This document shows, piece by piece, positions 45,241 through 57,945 of a stretch of 64,000 nt of DNA (its first letter is position 1; every line of letters begins with the position of its first letter). This DNA comes from Campylorhamphus procurvoides (Eukaryota > Chordata > Aves > Passeriformes > Dendrocolaptidae). A program made the translations under genes and the position numbers. The notes under the pieces are model-generated. The model did no database searches, was not told the origin of the DNA, and saw nothing but the letters and a program-made list of their open reading frames with translations. The stretch is from positions 3,036,059 to 3,100,058 of the forward strand of contig WBMV01003161.1 of the NCBI GenBank assembly GCA_013396655.1. The letters run 5' to 3'.

Positions 45241-48200
45241 CCAGGTATCCCCACCAAAAGAGAACTGCAGTTACTGTGTTTTCTGATCATTCATCATCTC
45301 AAAAAGATATAAACACAAACACATCCAGGGTACTGTCCCCTTTTGACTGATTCCAGCCCAGTGCCATTTCAAACAGCTGCAGCGTGAAATCCAGTTATTT
45401 CATATTGGCTGTGCTGCACTTGGAAGAAAATAACATTAATTTTTATTGTAACAAACAGCCTTAATTAAACTCCCCAAAATAAATATATAGTCGTGCAGTC
45501 TTTTTCCATGTCAGAGCTGAGCATTAATCTTTATTATTGTTATTAAGTGTTAGGAGATGGGAACATTTTGATGAATAATAACGGTGCGTACCCAATCAAT
45601 GCATATTTAAAATATATGTTTACAAAAGGCAGTGGCATGAACATATGACTTGTGAGGTCTGAGGCTGTTATAGCCAGATAGATTAATGCCAGTAATTCAT
45701 CATGTGCCGTGGGGATTAGAGAGACAAGCAGGAATACTTTTCATGGCTCTGTGGCAAGCAGGCTGCAGAGATGGGCCTGGTCTGTCTCCCAGTCTCTGCT
45801 CCCATCCTTCATCCTCAGAGACACGAGGTGAAGTTCAAAGATAAAGCAAGTCTGAAACTTTGCTCTCTGTTCATGGTCACTCACAATAGTTGTTTCACAG
45901 GAAATAAAACCAGAAATAAATTCTACATTCTTTTGCCTGCTTCTCAAAAGAGATGAAATCTTAGAAAGTTTCATCTTTCTTTCCTATTTCAGTGATTTAC
46001 AACTGGGAAAATGGGAGTTTATATCCATTTGAGTTCAATTTACTGTAAGCAGCAGCCCTGAACTGAAGTCAAAGGTCTTGAAAATGGAAGTTCAGACAGC
46101 CCATGGTCAGGGTCTTGCTCAGGACTCAGAAGATCCCCCAAATTCCCACACCTGGAGGCCCTGGCATACCATCACCATCACCCAGCTCAGGCTCTCATGT
46201 AACAAGACTTCTGAAATGTACCCAGCACTTGTCAGCTCTAATCCAGGAATTTGTGGATGGTGAAAAGCGTGTCTAAGAGAAAGAATCCACCTTAAATTGG
46301 AGACTACAACGAGCACAGAATTTACCACATCCCTTCATAGGGTGTTCCAGAGCTTAGTTAACTGTTAATTTACCACATCCATGAAAATGGTTCAAGTGAT
46401 TGACTAACTGTAGTAAAAAAAATCCGGCTCTTATTTTAGGCTGAGCTTCTCTCAGCTGAACAACCTTGCTGTCCTTACAGTCTGATTTCAGGCCCCAGCT
46501 CTGCTCCAGACATCCTGTCACCCTGGGCAAAGGACTCCTCCCTCTGTGCCTCCACTCCCATCTGCCCCAACAATGCATCCTTTGTCTACTTTGTCTAATT
46601 CCATCACATCTCTCTTCCAGCTAGGGATTTTCCTGCAGATACACAGCACTCACATGCTAACAATTTGCTATCAACCATGACTTCTAGTCGCTATACAAAT
46701 ATTTAATAACAATTTAAATGCTGGACTTGATGCTGAACTTAATCTCCTCAACAGGCTGGATCAAATCCACCCAGCTGTGAGATAACTCAAATTTGATATG
46801 TTAGTTCAGACTCATTTCTTTTTCTTTTACAAATAGAAATAATATATCCATTACAATATGCTTGTATTCAAAATTATTCTAATTTCAGTTAACTAATTTG
46901 AGACCCAACTTTCTGAGTTTTATTGCACACCCTCTGAAAGGGCTGAGGTGTGGCTGAATGCCCTATTAGCTCTACTAAAATACTCACTGCACTTCCCCAG
47001 TGGGTATTGATAAGAGCAGGAGTCATATGGGGACTTTACTGTGCACCCCCAGCATGTCTAAATTCCCAAGTTGCCCATAGTTTACACCAGATTTACAAAA
47101 CCACGGCATGGGAAAGTAAATATCTCCTCTGCAGGCTCTCAGTGCATTTTCAGTGTGTATGTACTTGCCAGCACCCAGGACACTGCCCAGAGCTTCACCT
47201 CACCCTGCAGCTGGGCTCTCCCACAACTCCAGGTCCAAAGCACCGTGCCCTGTGGTGAGTGGTGGCACAGAGGGCAGGGGACCTGCAGACCTTTCCAAAC
47301 CACACACCAGACACCCATTGCTCAGCTGCTCCTGTGTATGCAGAGAGTTCCCCTTAATTATACAGGGGTTGCTTTGAGTTCAGTACACACAGGACCCAGC
47401 TGGAGCTGAGGAGCAAGACCCAGGACAGAGGGGGCCAGGCTGCAGAGATGTCCTCACAACTGCAACACGCTGCCTGATGAGAGCAGCTCTTTTTCCCAGC
47501 TCTCTGCCCTTCCTGCTCAGCAGTGAGCTTTCTCCACGCATGGGGCTCTGTTTAAGGTACAAATAGGATGTTAGCCTCTTTCCTCTCTTCCCTCTGTCAC
47601 AGCCTATTTGGCTTTCTAGCACTGTCATTACAACACTTGTGTGGTTGCATCAGACCACGAGCATGCTTACAGATATCAACCCAAGGGAACCCCCTGCAGC
47701 TGCAGCATATGGCAGTCGTACCATTGCCTGCCCCTTTGAGAAGGGATTAAATCCCCTAACATGTAGTCTGACCTGGCCAACAAGAGTCCTAAAAACATGG
47801 CTAAATGTACTCCTGATGCAGAACACGTCTCTCAGAGAGAAGCCCCACTGCCTGAAAACAGTGAATCACAGTGAAGTCAAAGTCACTGTGCCTTTTATCC
47901 TCCTTTGTACCAGTTAATACAAAGCAGTTGCACTGATGAATCTCATGAAGAATCTCCTAGCTGTGATATAAATTAATGTAGCTCCACTGGAGTGGTGGAA
48001 CTGTGCATATTTATATCAGTGGTGGAGACAGCCCTACATATTTTCCAGAGAAATAGCAGGACTTAAGACAAGGAAGCAGGGTCTAAATGGCTGAACCAGA
48101 ACCAAACCCCAAAATGCAGAGGATAGAGAAAGCCTGAACCAAAAAAATATCTTCCCTTGTGGTTCTGATACCTTTTGATATTGTCAGCTCATTTCCATTG

Positions 48201-51200
48201 ATTTATAACTATGACACTCTACACTCACTGATAGGTACAGGAATTTTGCCACAGACGTCACTGTGGTCAACTCAGCATCATTGAGTCTAAGCAGGAAATA
48301 ACAAATCCAACTAAATCACACCTATAATTTTCTTATGGGATCTATGTGTGCATTTTACCCACCACAGGCATCCTCCCTCAGAAATGCACAGTTTACATGC
48401 CTTTGGTATTTTTCACGGTTCATTACTCAAGGTAATTTATGACAAGTTTATGCTGCTACAGTACATCATTTTGTAATTTTCTGCAATAAAACCATTGCAC
48501 TGACTAGTCTTGGTTCTTTATTACATTTGAGGTCACTTGAAAGGGTAATTTCATCTACTGAACATTAAATCCCGCAATAATTCAATACTTTGAAGATATT
48601 TGAAAGCATTACTCTCCTTCTTTTCTCCAGGATCACATGGCCAGCACTGAGCATTGCAGATAACCATGGCCAGGCGTGGCAGCTTTGGCTGGAAGAAACT
48701 ACCATCGTGGTTGCAAAACACACCTTGGTGATCACCTCTGAAATACCTAACATGGCTGGAGTACCTTGGATGGATATGTTGAATGCTTAATCTTTTAACA
48801 GATATACATGCACAGGGCCACCACAGTGAACAGGCTTACATTTATTGGGAAGGATGGACCACACTGGGGACCAGTCTCAATGAGGTTTGCTGTAGTGGGA
48901 GCCAACCAGGTTCTTGAGCATTTTCTCCATCACTCTTTGCACAGCCAAACCATTTGGATCCCTCGAGATTCTCTAAACTTGATGAATTTGCTGCTAAAAT
49001 GCTCAAGGAAATGTAGCTGCAGAGGAACTGGTTAAGTAATAACACTAGAAGAGATTTAATATTGCTCCTTATCCCACAGCTTTACCTCAGACCCCTGAGG
49101 ACCCCGAGTTTTGCCCACACAAGTGAAGAGCAAAGCTTTGCATTCAGTGTGGTTGAGGTGGAGTAACAACTGCTGTGGTGAAAGAAGTGAATCTGGGGAT
49201 TAGCACACCAAGATTTTCCCTCTGCAGAAGCCATAAGCAAGTTCTCCCAGCCCTGCCAAGAGATCAGAGCCTTCAATGACATTTCTAAATTGTCTCACCA
49301 TAAACTTTTAAAAACAATGTTTAAATCATCTCCTGCCTTGGGAGAGATTGAGAAAGAAGAAAATGGGAAAAAAAATCAATAACCTCTGGGAGGTCTGAGC
49401 TACAGATGAGCCAAGCAGGAAAAAGGGATGTCCTGAACAGCCCAGCACCAAGGGCAGTGATGCTGACTGCCAGAATCACTGCTGAGCATTTCTGCAGTGC
49501 TGCCAGAGCTGAAAGGGGACAAGAAAGAAGGAGAAACTCTGACATCCTGCTCCTTTGCAGACCTTTTGCTCCTTCAAGTCTCTGGACAGAAAAACTTCAA
49601 TTTTCCCCTCATTGCCTTAAAGACATACAGTAAAAACTGGCATCATCCTTGTTTAAAGTTAACTGAGTCTGGTCAAAATATTACACCACTTGCCTTCCTT
49701 ACTGGCAGCCTCTATTTCGTGGGTGACCTCAAAGGCAGCAAGGCATGGAGCAGCAGTGAGGAAATTACTGTTGGACCCTTCTCCATTAGAAGAGTGAAAG
49801 AGTGGTAGCTATCCCACCTTTATTTCTGGATAGATAAAAACTCTCCTTTAGCAGGCATTGCAAGGGCAGGTCACCTTCACAGGACCTCCTAAAGTCATTG
49901 GGACCATGCCTGTCCTGGGGTAGATGGCAGAGGAAGTGCCACAAGCTGGCATGGAGCTGGAAAGCAGAGTAGGCTCCAGCAGAGATTCCTTATCCCTGAC
50001 TGTGCACAGCCTAAATGAGAGCCAGTGAGAGATTTCTGCCCATGTCTACCTGTTGGCACAGCTTTTCAGCACTCTGTGATGAGAAGCACAGGCTCCCTTA
50101 TTTCAGAGCTCAGCCACATGCAGTTCAGGAAGGAAAATGATAATGAGCAGGAAGCTGGAACATCTCCAGTGACTTGAAGAAGAGTCTGTAATGTACTGAA
50201 ATGTGCTGATGGCTGGTGTTGATGCCTGGGACACAGTCAGGCTGGAAACTGTTCATGTCCTCCTCCACTTCTTCTGCCCTCTAGGGTTTTCCACTATCTG
50301 CATTTCTTCATCACTCCTCTTCTTCTCTCACTACAGCCAATTCTTTTGTTTTCCTACTAACACTGTTGCCCCTCTCCAGTCTTCCTTTAGCACAGGAGGG
50401 GAGGAGAGAAGGTAGAGTTGTTTGCAGGGTATATTTTGGTACCCACCTTTGCCATCTCACCCCCTGGCTACATAACCATAGGGCTGTTCATGAGGAGTAG
50501 GGCTAAACTGCAGGAGTGGTTGGACAGCAAGAAGGTTAGAATAAACTGATGTTTCAGGTGCTCTGGGGAAATAGCTGGCATGACCTCTGCTCTTCAGTTC
50601 TACCAGCCCAGTGCTTTGCTATTTCACCCCTGCACTTGCCCTGACTAAGGTTGTGGCTGAAGAAGCTGTGAGCCCCTGCACAGGAGAATGTGGATGTGAG
50701 ATTTCATGGGGGATCTGACTCCTCACCTACAGCTCCTCAATTATGGGGGAAGAAGTAGCCTCGGATATGGACTTTTGATTTATGAAAGAAGGAATCCAAG
50801 CACACTCGGCTTGTTTCAGCTGAGTTGTTAGTCATCGAACTAACTTGTGCTCAGTCTCCAGTGATTCCCAGCTTTTGCTGTAACAGCCTGCATTGCTGTT
50901 TCCTTCTGAATTTCAATCAGGTGTCATTACCATGCGTTGCCCACATTTTCCTCAGGATAGATGCCTCTCATAAGATACTGGAATTGCTCAATGCAGTGAA
51001 CTTATTCTCTTTAAGAACCTGAATCACACTAAGTGCTTTACTTACCATCTGCTTTTTTGATTTGCTTACTCGTCTGCTCACACTGCCTGAAAGAGCCATT
51101 TGTTTCCTTGCCTATAAATTTGTGGTCCAAAAGAAACTGCAGTGTTGTCAGCAGAGTGCTGAAATACAGTTCTAAGAACGGACCTACAAAAGAGGCTGGA

Positions 51201-54200
51201 AGCAAAACTTAACACACAGCCAAACTATCTGTAACTGGGGCTTGAGACCAAAACATTATAATGAACAAAGTAAAAGAAATAAACGGTATCATTTATTTTA
51301 TTTGATCATTAGCAAAACTCCTCAGTTACATGTGATAATTGCTGGCATAGATTTACATACAGAAATTGTGCCTGAAAATGTTTAAAGCCCATTTCTTTAT
51401 AACATATCCACTACCAGCATACCAATTACATGACATAAAATGTATTGAGCTTGGAGAAATCCCACAAGGCTTTCATCAGCATAACCTGTTAGCCTTTCCC
51501 TGCTCTGTGCTTGGGATTGCTACCCGGATGTATGGATTTAAGCAATGAATATACATTCTCAGCAATCTGTCATGTATGTTTACAAAATTATCTCTAGAGA
51601 AGCTTATAGGTTAGCCTGGGAATGAGAAGTGACACAAGATCAAGATCTTCAGTCCTCACTCTGGTAACACACTAATGGATCATAATGGGTGAAGTTGTGT
51701 AAGCAAGGCATGCGGGAACATCTCCATTAAGAACCTTTCTTATCAGACTGTGTTTTAAAAAAGCAAAGTTTAGAAATTTGTTATAGTTTCCATCCATTAA
51801 AATAAAGAATGGAGCTCCATCTTGTTTCCCTGAGAATGTACCATCCGAGGGGTTGTTTTGAGGGCCACTGATAGAAAGAAATTCATTGACTTCAGACTTG
51901 AACTCCCATGGGTGAAGAGCCAAAATGCAAAAAGGCAGAGGAAGGGAGAAAAGGAAACAGCCATAGCCATAAGTATATAGATTCACCTTTGGAGGAAGGA
52001 TCTGCAAATGAAAAAGGTGCCTGGTGGCTCATTTGGGCTTTGATATTAAGGGGGCTAGAAATTTGAAAATGCATATACTTTCCACTGCCCCTGCCTGTTC
52101 CTAGGCAGGCCTGCCTATCTTTTGGAGAAAAAAAGCATCAAAACTTTGGCTCTGCAGCCTTGGCCAAAAAATCCCTTCCTTTTTGAGTACCCCTGGTTCA
52201 CCTGCAGTGCGGGGAAATGGAGCGGCAAGGGGAAGATGGACATGACAGATGTCCAAACTTGGGCCAGTCAACTCAGCTTTTGCACGAGGTATCTGGGTTA
52301 GAGAGCACATTGCCCATTTGCAGCTCTGGATGTCTCTCCAGCTCCCCAGGCAGTTTCCAGTGATCCAGAAAAGGAATGTGTTAAGGACACCAGTGAATGT
52401 CCTTTCCTCCAGACAGGCATGATGGGAACAATCCCCATCCAGCAGTACTTCAAATGTCATTGGAGCAATACCATGGCTGGTGTTGGGCAGAGACAGGGGG
52501 GCAACGCTGCAGTTTAAGGGTAGGTGGGAAGTCCCTCTTCCTGGAGCTGCAGGTGGCAATACAAACCATAAATTGCCATTATTTATGATTCAAAAGATAG
52601 CAAAGGAGATGGCCAGATGAGTAAATCAAAGAAAGCCTTGTTCAGTTTTCCTACTGATTTCTCACTGAATTCAGTGGACTTACAGCAGCCAACAAGGCAG
52701 CACAAGCCAGAAAGCTGGAGGGAGCAGGACCAACAACCACTGTCCCCAGAGCTGGAGGTCTTTTCATCTCAAGGTCTAAAGAGCCTGATCCAGTCACAGA
52801 AGACCATCTGGACTGAATTTGGGTCTGACGCTTAGTGCTGCCGAAACATGAATGTCTCAGCCACACTTTCCTCTAGCTCAGACACTGCATGTTGCAATGG
52901 CATTACTCATTGTCTGATAAAAAGGTTGCTTTTTCTCTACAAATAGAGAGTAGTGATTATTTGATTATTTGACAGCAACATTATTCCGTCATTACTGTTT
53001 ATAAAAGCAGAAAGAGAGAGACATGGATACTGTAGTGTGACTGAGTGAATGGGCAGTAAGACCTTCAGGGGAAAGTGAGTTTTTCACTGTTTAGGATGTT
53101 AAGAGTCCATACTTTAATTCTTCCTGGACCTCAGAAGGAAGACCTAAGCTTTTCTAGATCACATGTCTTTTGATATGAGCCTTAAGGCTTAAAACACCCT
53201 CATCTTTGAAAGTTTACAGGCCCCCTATCAACTAGAATCAACATTTTTTGTATTTAGGGGAATGATTTGGGACACGTAACATGTGAGATCAGAAAGACAA
53301 GAAGAACAGGATACGATCAGGAAGGAATGTGACAGGTTGGTAACAGCCAAAGGACATTTCATAGTTCTGGGACTCTTTGCTGTGGAATTCACAGGGGGAG
53401 GGTGTGCTGACAACACTGACCTGTCCTGCTCTGCCTGAGCCCTGTCCCAGCCCCTGCCAGTCCTGGGCCTGCTCCACACTCAGTGACCTTTCTGGAGGAG
53501 GCATGAAGGCAGATGGATGCCACATTTGCTGAGAACACTGTCATGTAGCTTTTGTCTGCTTCATCCACATGCCTTAAACACACCAGATTGGTGCAGCACC
53601 CCACTAGAGCTGCTGGCTGAAATGTTTCTTGGGCATTTTGCACTCTTATGCCACACTTTTCTGTCTAATGACACCCCGGAAGACAGGCAAGTGAGGAAAC
53701 CCAAACGACCTTGCTAAAATCAGCAGAGAAGGTCCCTGCTGGAACATGGGAATGGAGGGCACAATCTGTACTCATAAATCCTTCAAACCCTGCCAGGAAG
53801 CATTTTCACAGCTAAGTTAGGTCCTCCAGCCTCATGGAGTCACAGGCATATCTGCTCACTCATATTAGCTGGGGTCTATTTTCAGCATTTACACCTTGAG
53901 CACAGCCCGGATTGGTGCCCCATTGTGCTGGACATGGTACAAGAGCCATAGAGCCAAGGCTTGAAACGATGGACCCAAATGGCAGGGCTACAGGTGAACA
54001 CAGCATGGCAGGATTGCTTGGATTTTACCTCCCAGCCAAACTTTGCTTCCTTTCCAGTTATTTCATTCTCTCATGCTGCTATCTTTGCTTGTTGGAAAGG
54101 CACATCTTGTGCCATTTCCTCTGTTCTGTTTTAGTCCCAATACAGCCAGTGGAATGGATTAATGGCATACTTTTCTTGTCTAGTAATCTTTGTCACAAAA

Positions 54201-55784
54201 GTGAGGGAATGCATGCAGTGAAAATGAAGATCTATCAGCACTGCCATCTGACTGATGGCTCACTCTGATAGCTGATGCTAAGATGAGAACAGAAGATGAA
54301 ATAAAAAGATTCCTTTCTTATTTTAATACCAAGAACAGTACACAGAACCTGTATCCATCTTTTTGACAAAGACTGTAATGAAAATGGCTGCATGCTGGAA
54401 TGTCACCGTACCTCCATGATGAGTTGTAATTTCATACCTTTCCATGGTCACTGCAAAGTCAGCTCTCTGCCTGCAGGTATTTGGGTTAAAAATGCCTGTC
54501 ACTCACTCCATGTACCACATTCAAGCCCCTCACACCACACAAGTTCTCACACATCCTCTTTTCTAATAGTTAATTGGGCAGGAACACCAAGAGCAGTTTG
54601 TTTTCTTTCTCAGAGTCAATAACCAACCACATTTGATGCATGTATTTTTATACCAAACACCAGCTAGAAAACAATGTATTGAAATGGAATTCATTGCACA
54701 TATCTTCAGCTGTCACACTGCAGGCATGTTCTTCACTGACCTTTTCCTTTGTACCAGCTTTTAGGCATACCACAAGCCTCCCTGAACCTTCAGAGGGGCA
54801 AAAATAAGAGTGTTCTTGTTTTCTGTATCCCCAGGCAAATCTCACTGTTTCTTTTTCTGCAAGACAAAAGCACAGCTGGATTCTACACAGTTAAGATGCT
54901 GTTGTCCTAGGAAAAGCCTAGGAAAAGTTGGTTCAGACTTTAGCTCTGCTTGTTCAACTTTTTGTGAATCTTGAAGACATTGCTTGGGTCCAGATTCATT
55001 CTGGGAGCACGAAGAGCCTTCACCTGAAAGAGGAGCTGTGTGACCAATGTGATATAGGAACAAACAGGACTGAGTGATGCTGGGCTGAAGGATAAAGTCT
55101 TCATCTGGTCCCTTCCCTCCAGTAAACCAGCTTTGCTCACCTGTGGGAGCTCTGCCCTTCATAGATTTCAGGCAAAGTCTTGGGAGCTGAGAAATTTTCC
55201 TTTCCACCAGAATGTGGAGGAGGACTACATACCGCTTTGCTCCTTGGGGATGGGCCTTGCCAAGGGGTTGACACAGGCAGGAGGAGAAGATGAGGTGGGT
55301 AATCCATGGAACTGCCCTGCTATCTTCTGAATTCAGCAGTTTCAGGCCAGCCCTGGACACCTTCTCCTCCAGCTTTGGCAAAGGCAGGACGAGCCCATCA
55401 AGAGTCTGGTGCTGATGGGCCAAGACAAGTATGCAGGACTCACTCCTTCCAATAGGATGGGGCATTTGGCAGCAATTCAGCTCCCTTTGTATTGGATCTG
55501 TCCTGCCCATTCAAAAGCCCCGGGTTTACTAATCCTCACTTGATTGTTTCCTGCTTTGAGCAATTTCCATAGTTATTAGGCCCAGCTCTCATTCTTTTCT
55601 CTAAAACATGCTGGAGGACAGGCTGAATGAGAGGGGAAATTTGATTGCTTAGTATTTTGTCTGCCTGTTACTATCGGTAGGGAGCAGCTATACAGCCTGG
55701 CAACAGCCTGCAGAGAGTCTGAAATGCTCTAAAATTAAAAAGACCCCGATTCACACTTCTCCTGACTCCCCATTCTCAGAGGCC

Positions 55785-55821
55785 AAAAGGAAAAAAAAAA
55801 GAAATAGAAAGAAAAGAGAAG
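55785..55821 (+). repeat. Polypurine (A/G) tract
   Basis: A purine run with a stretch of ten or more A residues and a single T interruption at 55805. It is simple sequence. Confidence 0.78.
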
Positions 55822-56596
55822 ATCATTTGTTTACAGAATGTTTCTGTATGTGTCTATTTTGCAGAAGGTTAATTGGAAGGGGTGTTTCTATGCCAACAGG
55901 GGCTGGGAACAGACGGCTGAACCTGGGGAAGCATCCACCTCCCGGAGACATTTGGGACGCATGGATGATGTGCCCAGTGGCTGCACATGGAGCAGGACAC
56001 AGGACTTCTGGACCACAAGTCTCCCTTCCTGTGAGGCTGGAGGCATTAGTTGACTTGTCCCCTGCCCTAACTCAGCCTGGTCAACCCCCAAATGGGGAGT
56101 CTGACTGCTTTTCTAGTAGGCTCCAGCCCATGATGTTGGGTCCTTGCCTTTCCAAGCCGTGGCAGAAGTTGGCAGCACTGGGCTGAACTGGGCACCTGCA
56201 GAGGGCGAGGCAGAGCATTCCCATCCCGGTCCCTGGTGCCTGCTTGGGAAGGGTGAGCAGGAGAAGTAAGAGATCAGTTCAAGAGCCAGGTCTTGAGCTG
56301 CTGAAATCGCTACTTCCCCTCTTCAGCAAGGAGAAGGCACTGAGGGATGTCACTCAGCCATATGGCTCTTGTGGACTGGTGTGATATTTGCCTTGGATAG
56401 TGGGGCCCTGGTTTGACTGCAGGGTTTAGAGGCAAATGCCACATTAAGATACCAAGTACTTGACTTGTGAAGTATTCAGATCACAGTTATCTGTTCCAAC
56501 CCTTTCCCTTCAAAAATATTTAAAGCCTGTGGATGAGCACAGTGTTTTAAAGGGAAATCATTTTAATAAGTGCATATTAAGTATCCAGATAAAAGT

Positions 56597-56635
56597 AAAA
56601 GAAAAAAAAAAGAAGAAAGACAAAAGAAAAGAAAA
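56597..56635 (+). repeat. Polypurine (A/G) tract
   Basis: A 39-base A/G-rich run with a single C at 56621. It is simple sequence. Confidence 0.78.
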
Positions 56636-57199
56636 CTTGGCTTAAAACTACTCAAAGAAGGAAGAGTATGTTGTGGTTCTTAGTGATTCATTCTTCATGC
56701 AAGGACCATAATTTAAGATGGCTTTCGGGGCTGTCTTGGGAGTAAGATCCTGCCTCACGCACTTTTCCTTTCTGAGACATTTGAAGTGCAGATGGGGAAG
56801 GAGGCGGCTTAGGCGGCCTCTGGATAAGAAGCTACAAATAGGCTCTAAATGGAAGTGTAAATCATTTATCCCGGGTTTCTGAGGTGAATTACATAATCAT
56901 AGTGGTAGACTGGTCTCTAGGACATTCAGATCCCTCTCTCCAGGCTGAGTTCAGCACCTCTGCACAGGTCTTCAAAGCAAAACCAAAGTGCCCTACAAGC
57001 TGAGGTCTTGCAGCTGGACCAACCAACAGACCTTGGATCAACACACAGTTCTGGACAAAAAGGGGTATATTAGTGGAGAAACGATGACCTTCCTCACTGC
57101 ACATTCAGGTGGTGAAAACAGCTTTGAAGCATCAAGTGTGTCCTATCATAATGCAAGAAAACAGTCAAACCTTTAGAGTGGCTGAGGGACACATTCCCC

Positions 57200-57525
57200 A
57201 GTTAGCTACAGCCTGTGCAGAGGAGGGGCAGGCACTGATCTCCTCTCTCTGGTGACCAGTGACAGGACCCAGGGGAATGGCCTGAAGTTTGTCAGGGCAG
57301 GTTTAGGTTGGGTATCAGGGAAAAGGTTCTTCACCCAGAGGGTGGTTGGATGCTAGACCAGGCTCCCCAGGGCAGTGGTCAGAGCATCAAGCCTGATAGA
57401 GCTCAACAAGGGTTCGGATGATCCTATCAGACACATGGTGTGACTCTTGGGGATGGCAGGGACAAGAGTTAGACTCAATCCTTGTAAGTCCATTCCAATT
57501 CAGCATATTCTGTGAATGTGTGATC
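57200..57525 (+). mobile_element. CR1 LINE fragment (CR1-J-like), plus orientation
   Basis: From about 57215 the sequence follows the songbird CR1 3' region I remember: CAGAGGAGGGGCAGGCACTG, GGTGACCAGTGACAGGACCC, AAAGGTTCTTCACCCAGAGG, ACACATGGTGTGACTCTTGG, and a diverged tail with CATTCCAATTCAGCATATTC and TGTGAATGTG. At about 320 bases it is the longest CR1 piece in the window. The tail has drifted from the usual TCTGTGATT form. It contains no functional reverse-transcriptase reading frame. Confidence 0.9.
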
Positions 57526-57777
57526 TTGCTGATTTGTAGATGGATTCATTTGAATCATCAGCTGAACAGATTTTCATACAGTTTGCTCTTCCAGGCTTTC
57601 TCATGTGATCACCTTGTGCCTCCAGAGCCCACTGGGAATCAGGGACAGCAGTGAGTGCACGTGTACCTGCCTGGCACCCCATGGACGAGCTGCCCTGGGT
57701 CTGCAAGAGAGCAGCACGAGCACACACAGTGCAGAAGCAACAGGCTGTCCTGGTGACAACACCTCAGACACCTTATT

Positions 57778-57945
57778 GGAGAATCATAGAGTGATTTGGG
57801 TTGGAAGTGACCTTGGAGACCATCTAGTTCCAACCCTTCTGTCACAGGCAGGGTTGTCACCCACTAGACCAGTTTGCTCGAAGCCCCATCCAACCTGGCC
57901 TTGAACACTTCCAGGGATGAGGCATGTACATCTTCTCTGGATAAT
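57778..57945 (-). mobile_element. CR1 LINE fragment, reverse orientation
   Basis: The plus strand begins GAGAATCATAGAGTGATTTG, continues GGTTGGAAGTGACCTTGGAG and ACCATCTAGTTCCAACCCTT, and later reads CCCATCCAACCTGGCCTTGA and ACACTTCCAGGGATGAGG. This is the reverse complement of a CR1 3' end. The element faces the plus-oriented copy at 57200-57525 across about 250 bases, making an inverted pair of different CR1 subtypes. Confidence 0.9.

Larger units (their letters stand above)
43863..57199. other. Non-coding interval with no recognised gene
   Basis: No exon or RNA gene is evident. The interval contains polypurine tracts (44158-44195, 55785-55821, 56597-56635), a perfect 12-bp hairpin at 44799-44827, a possible MIR-like remnant at about 45150-45240 and a homeodomain-motif-rich patch at about 45420-45560. 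The 222-codon ATG ORF at 54842-55510 (minus) is the longest ATG-started frame outside the CpG island that I noted; it has no familiar domain. Confidence 0.6.

Noticed and set aside
57405..57425. GGGTTCGGATGATCC, suggestive of a tRNA B box
   Set aside because: It lies inside the plus-oriented CR1 fragment and has no A box or cloverleaf around it.
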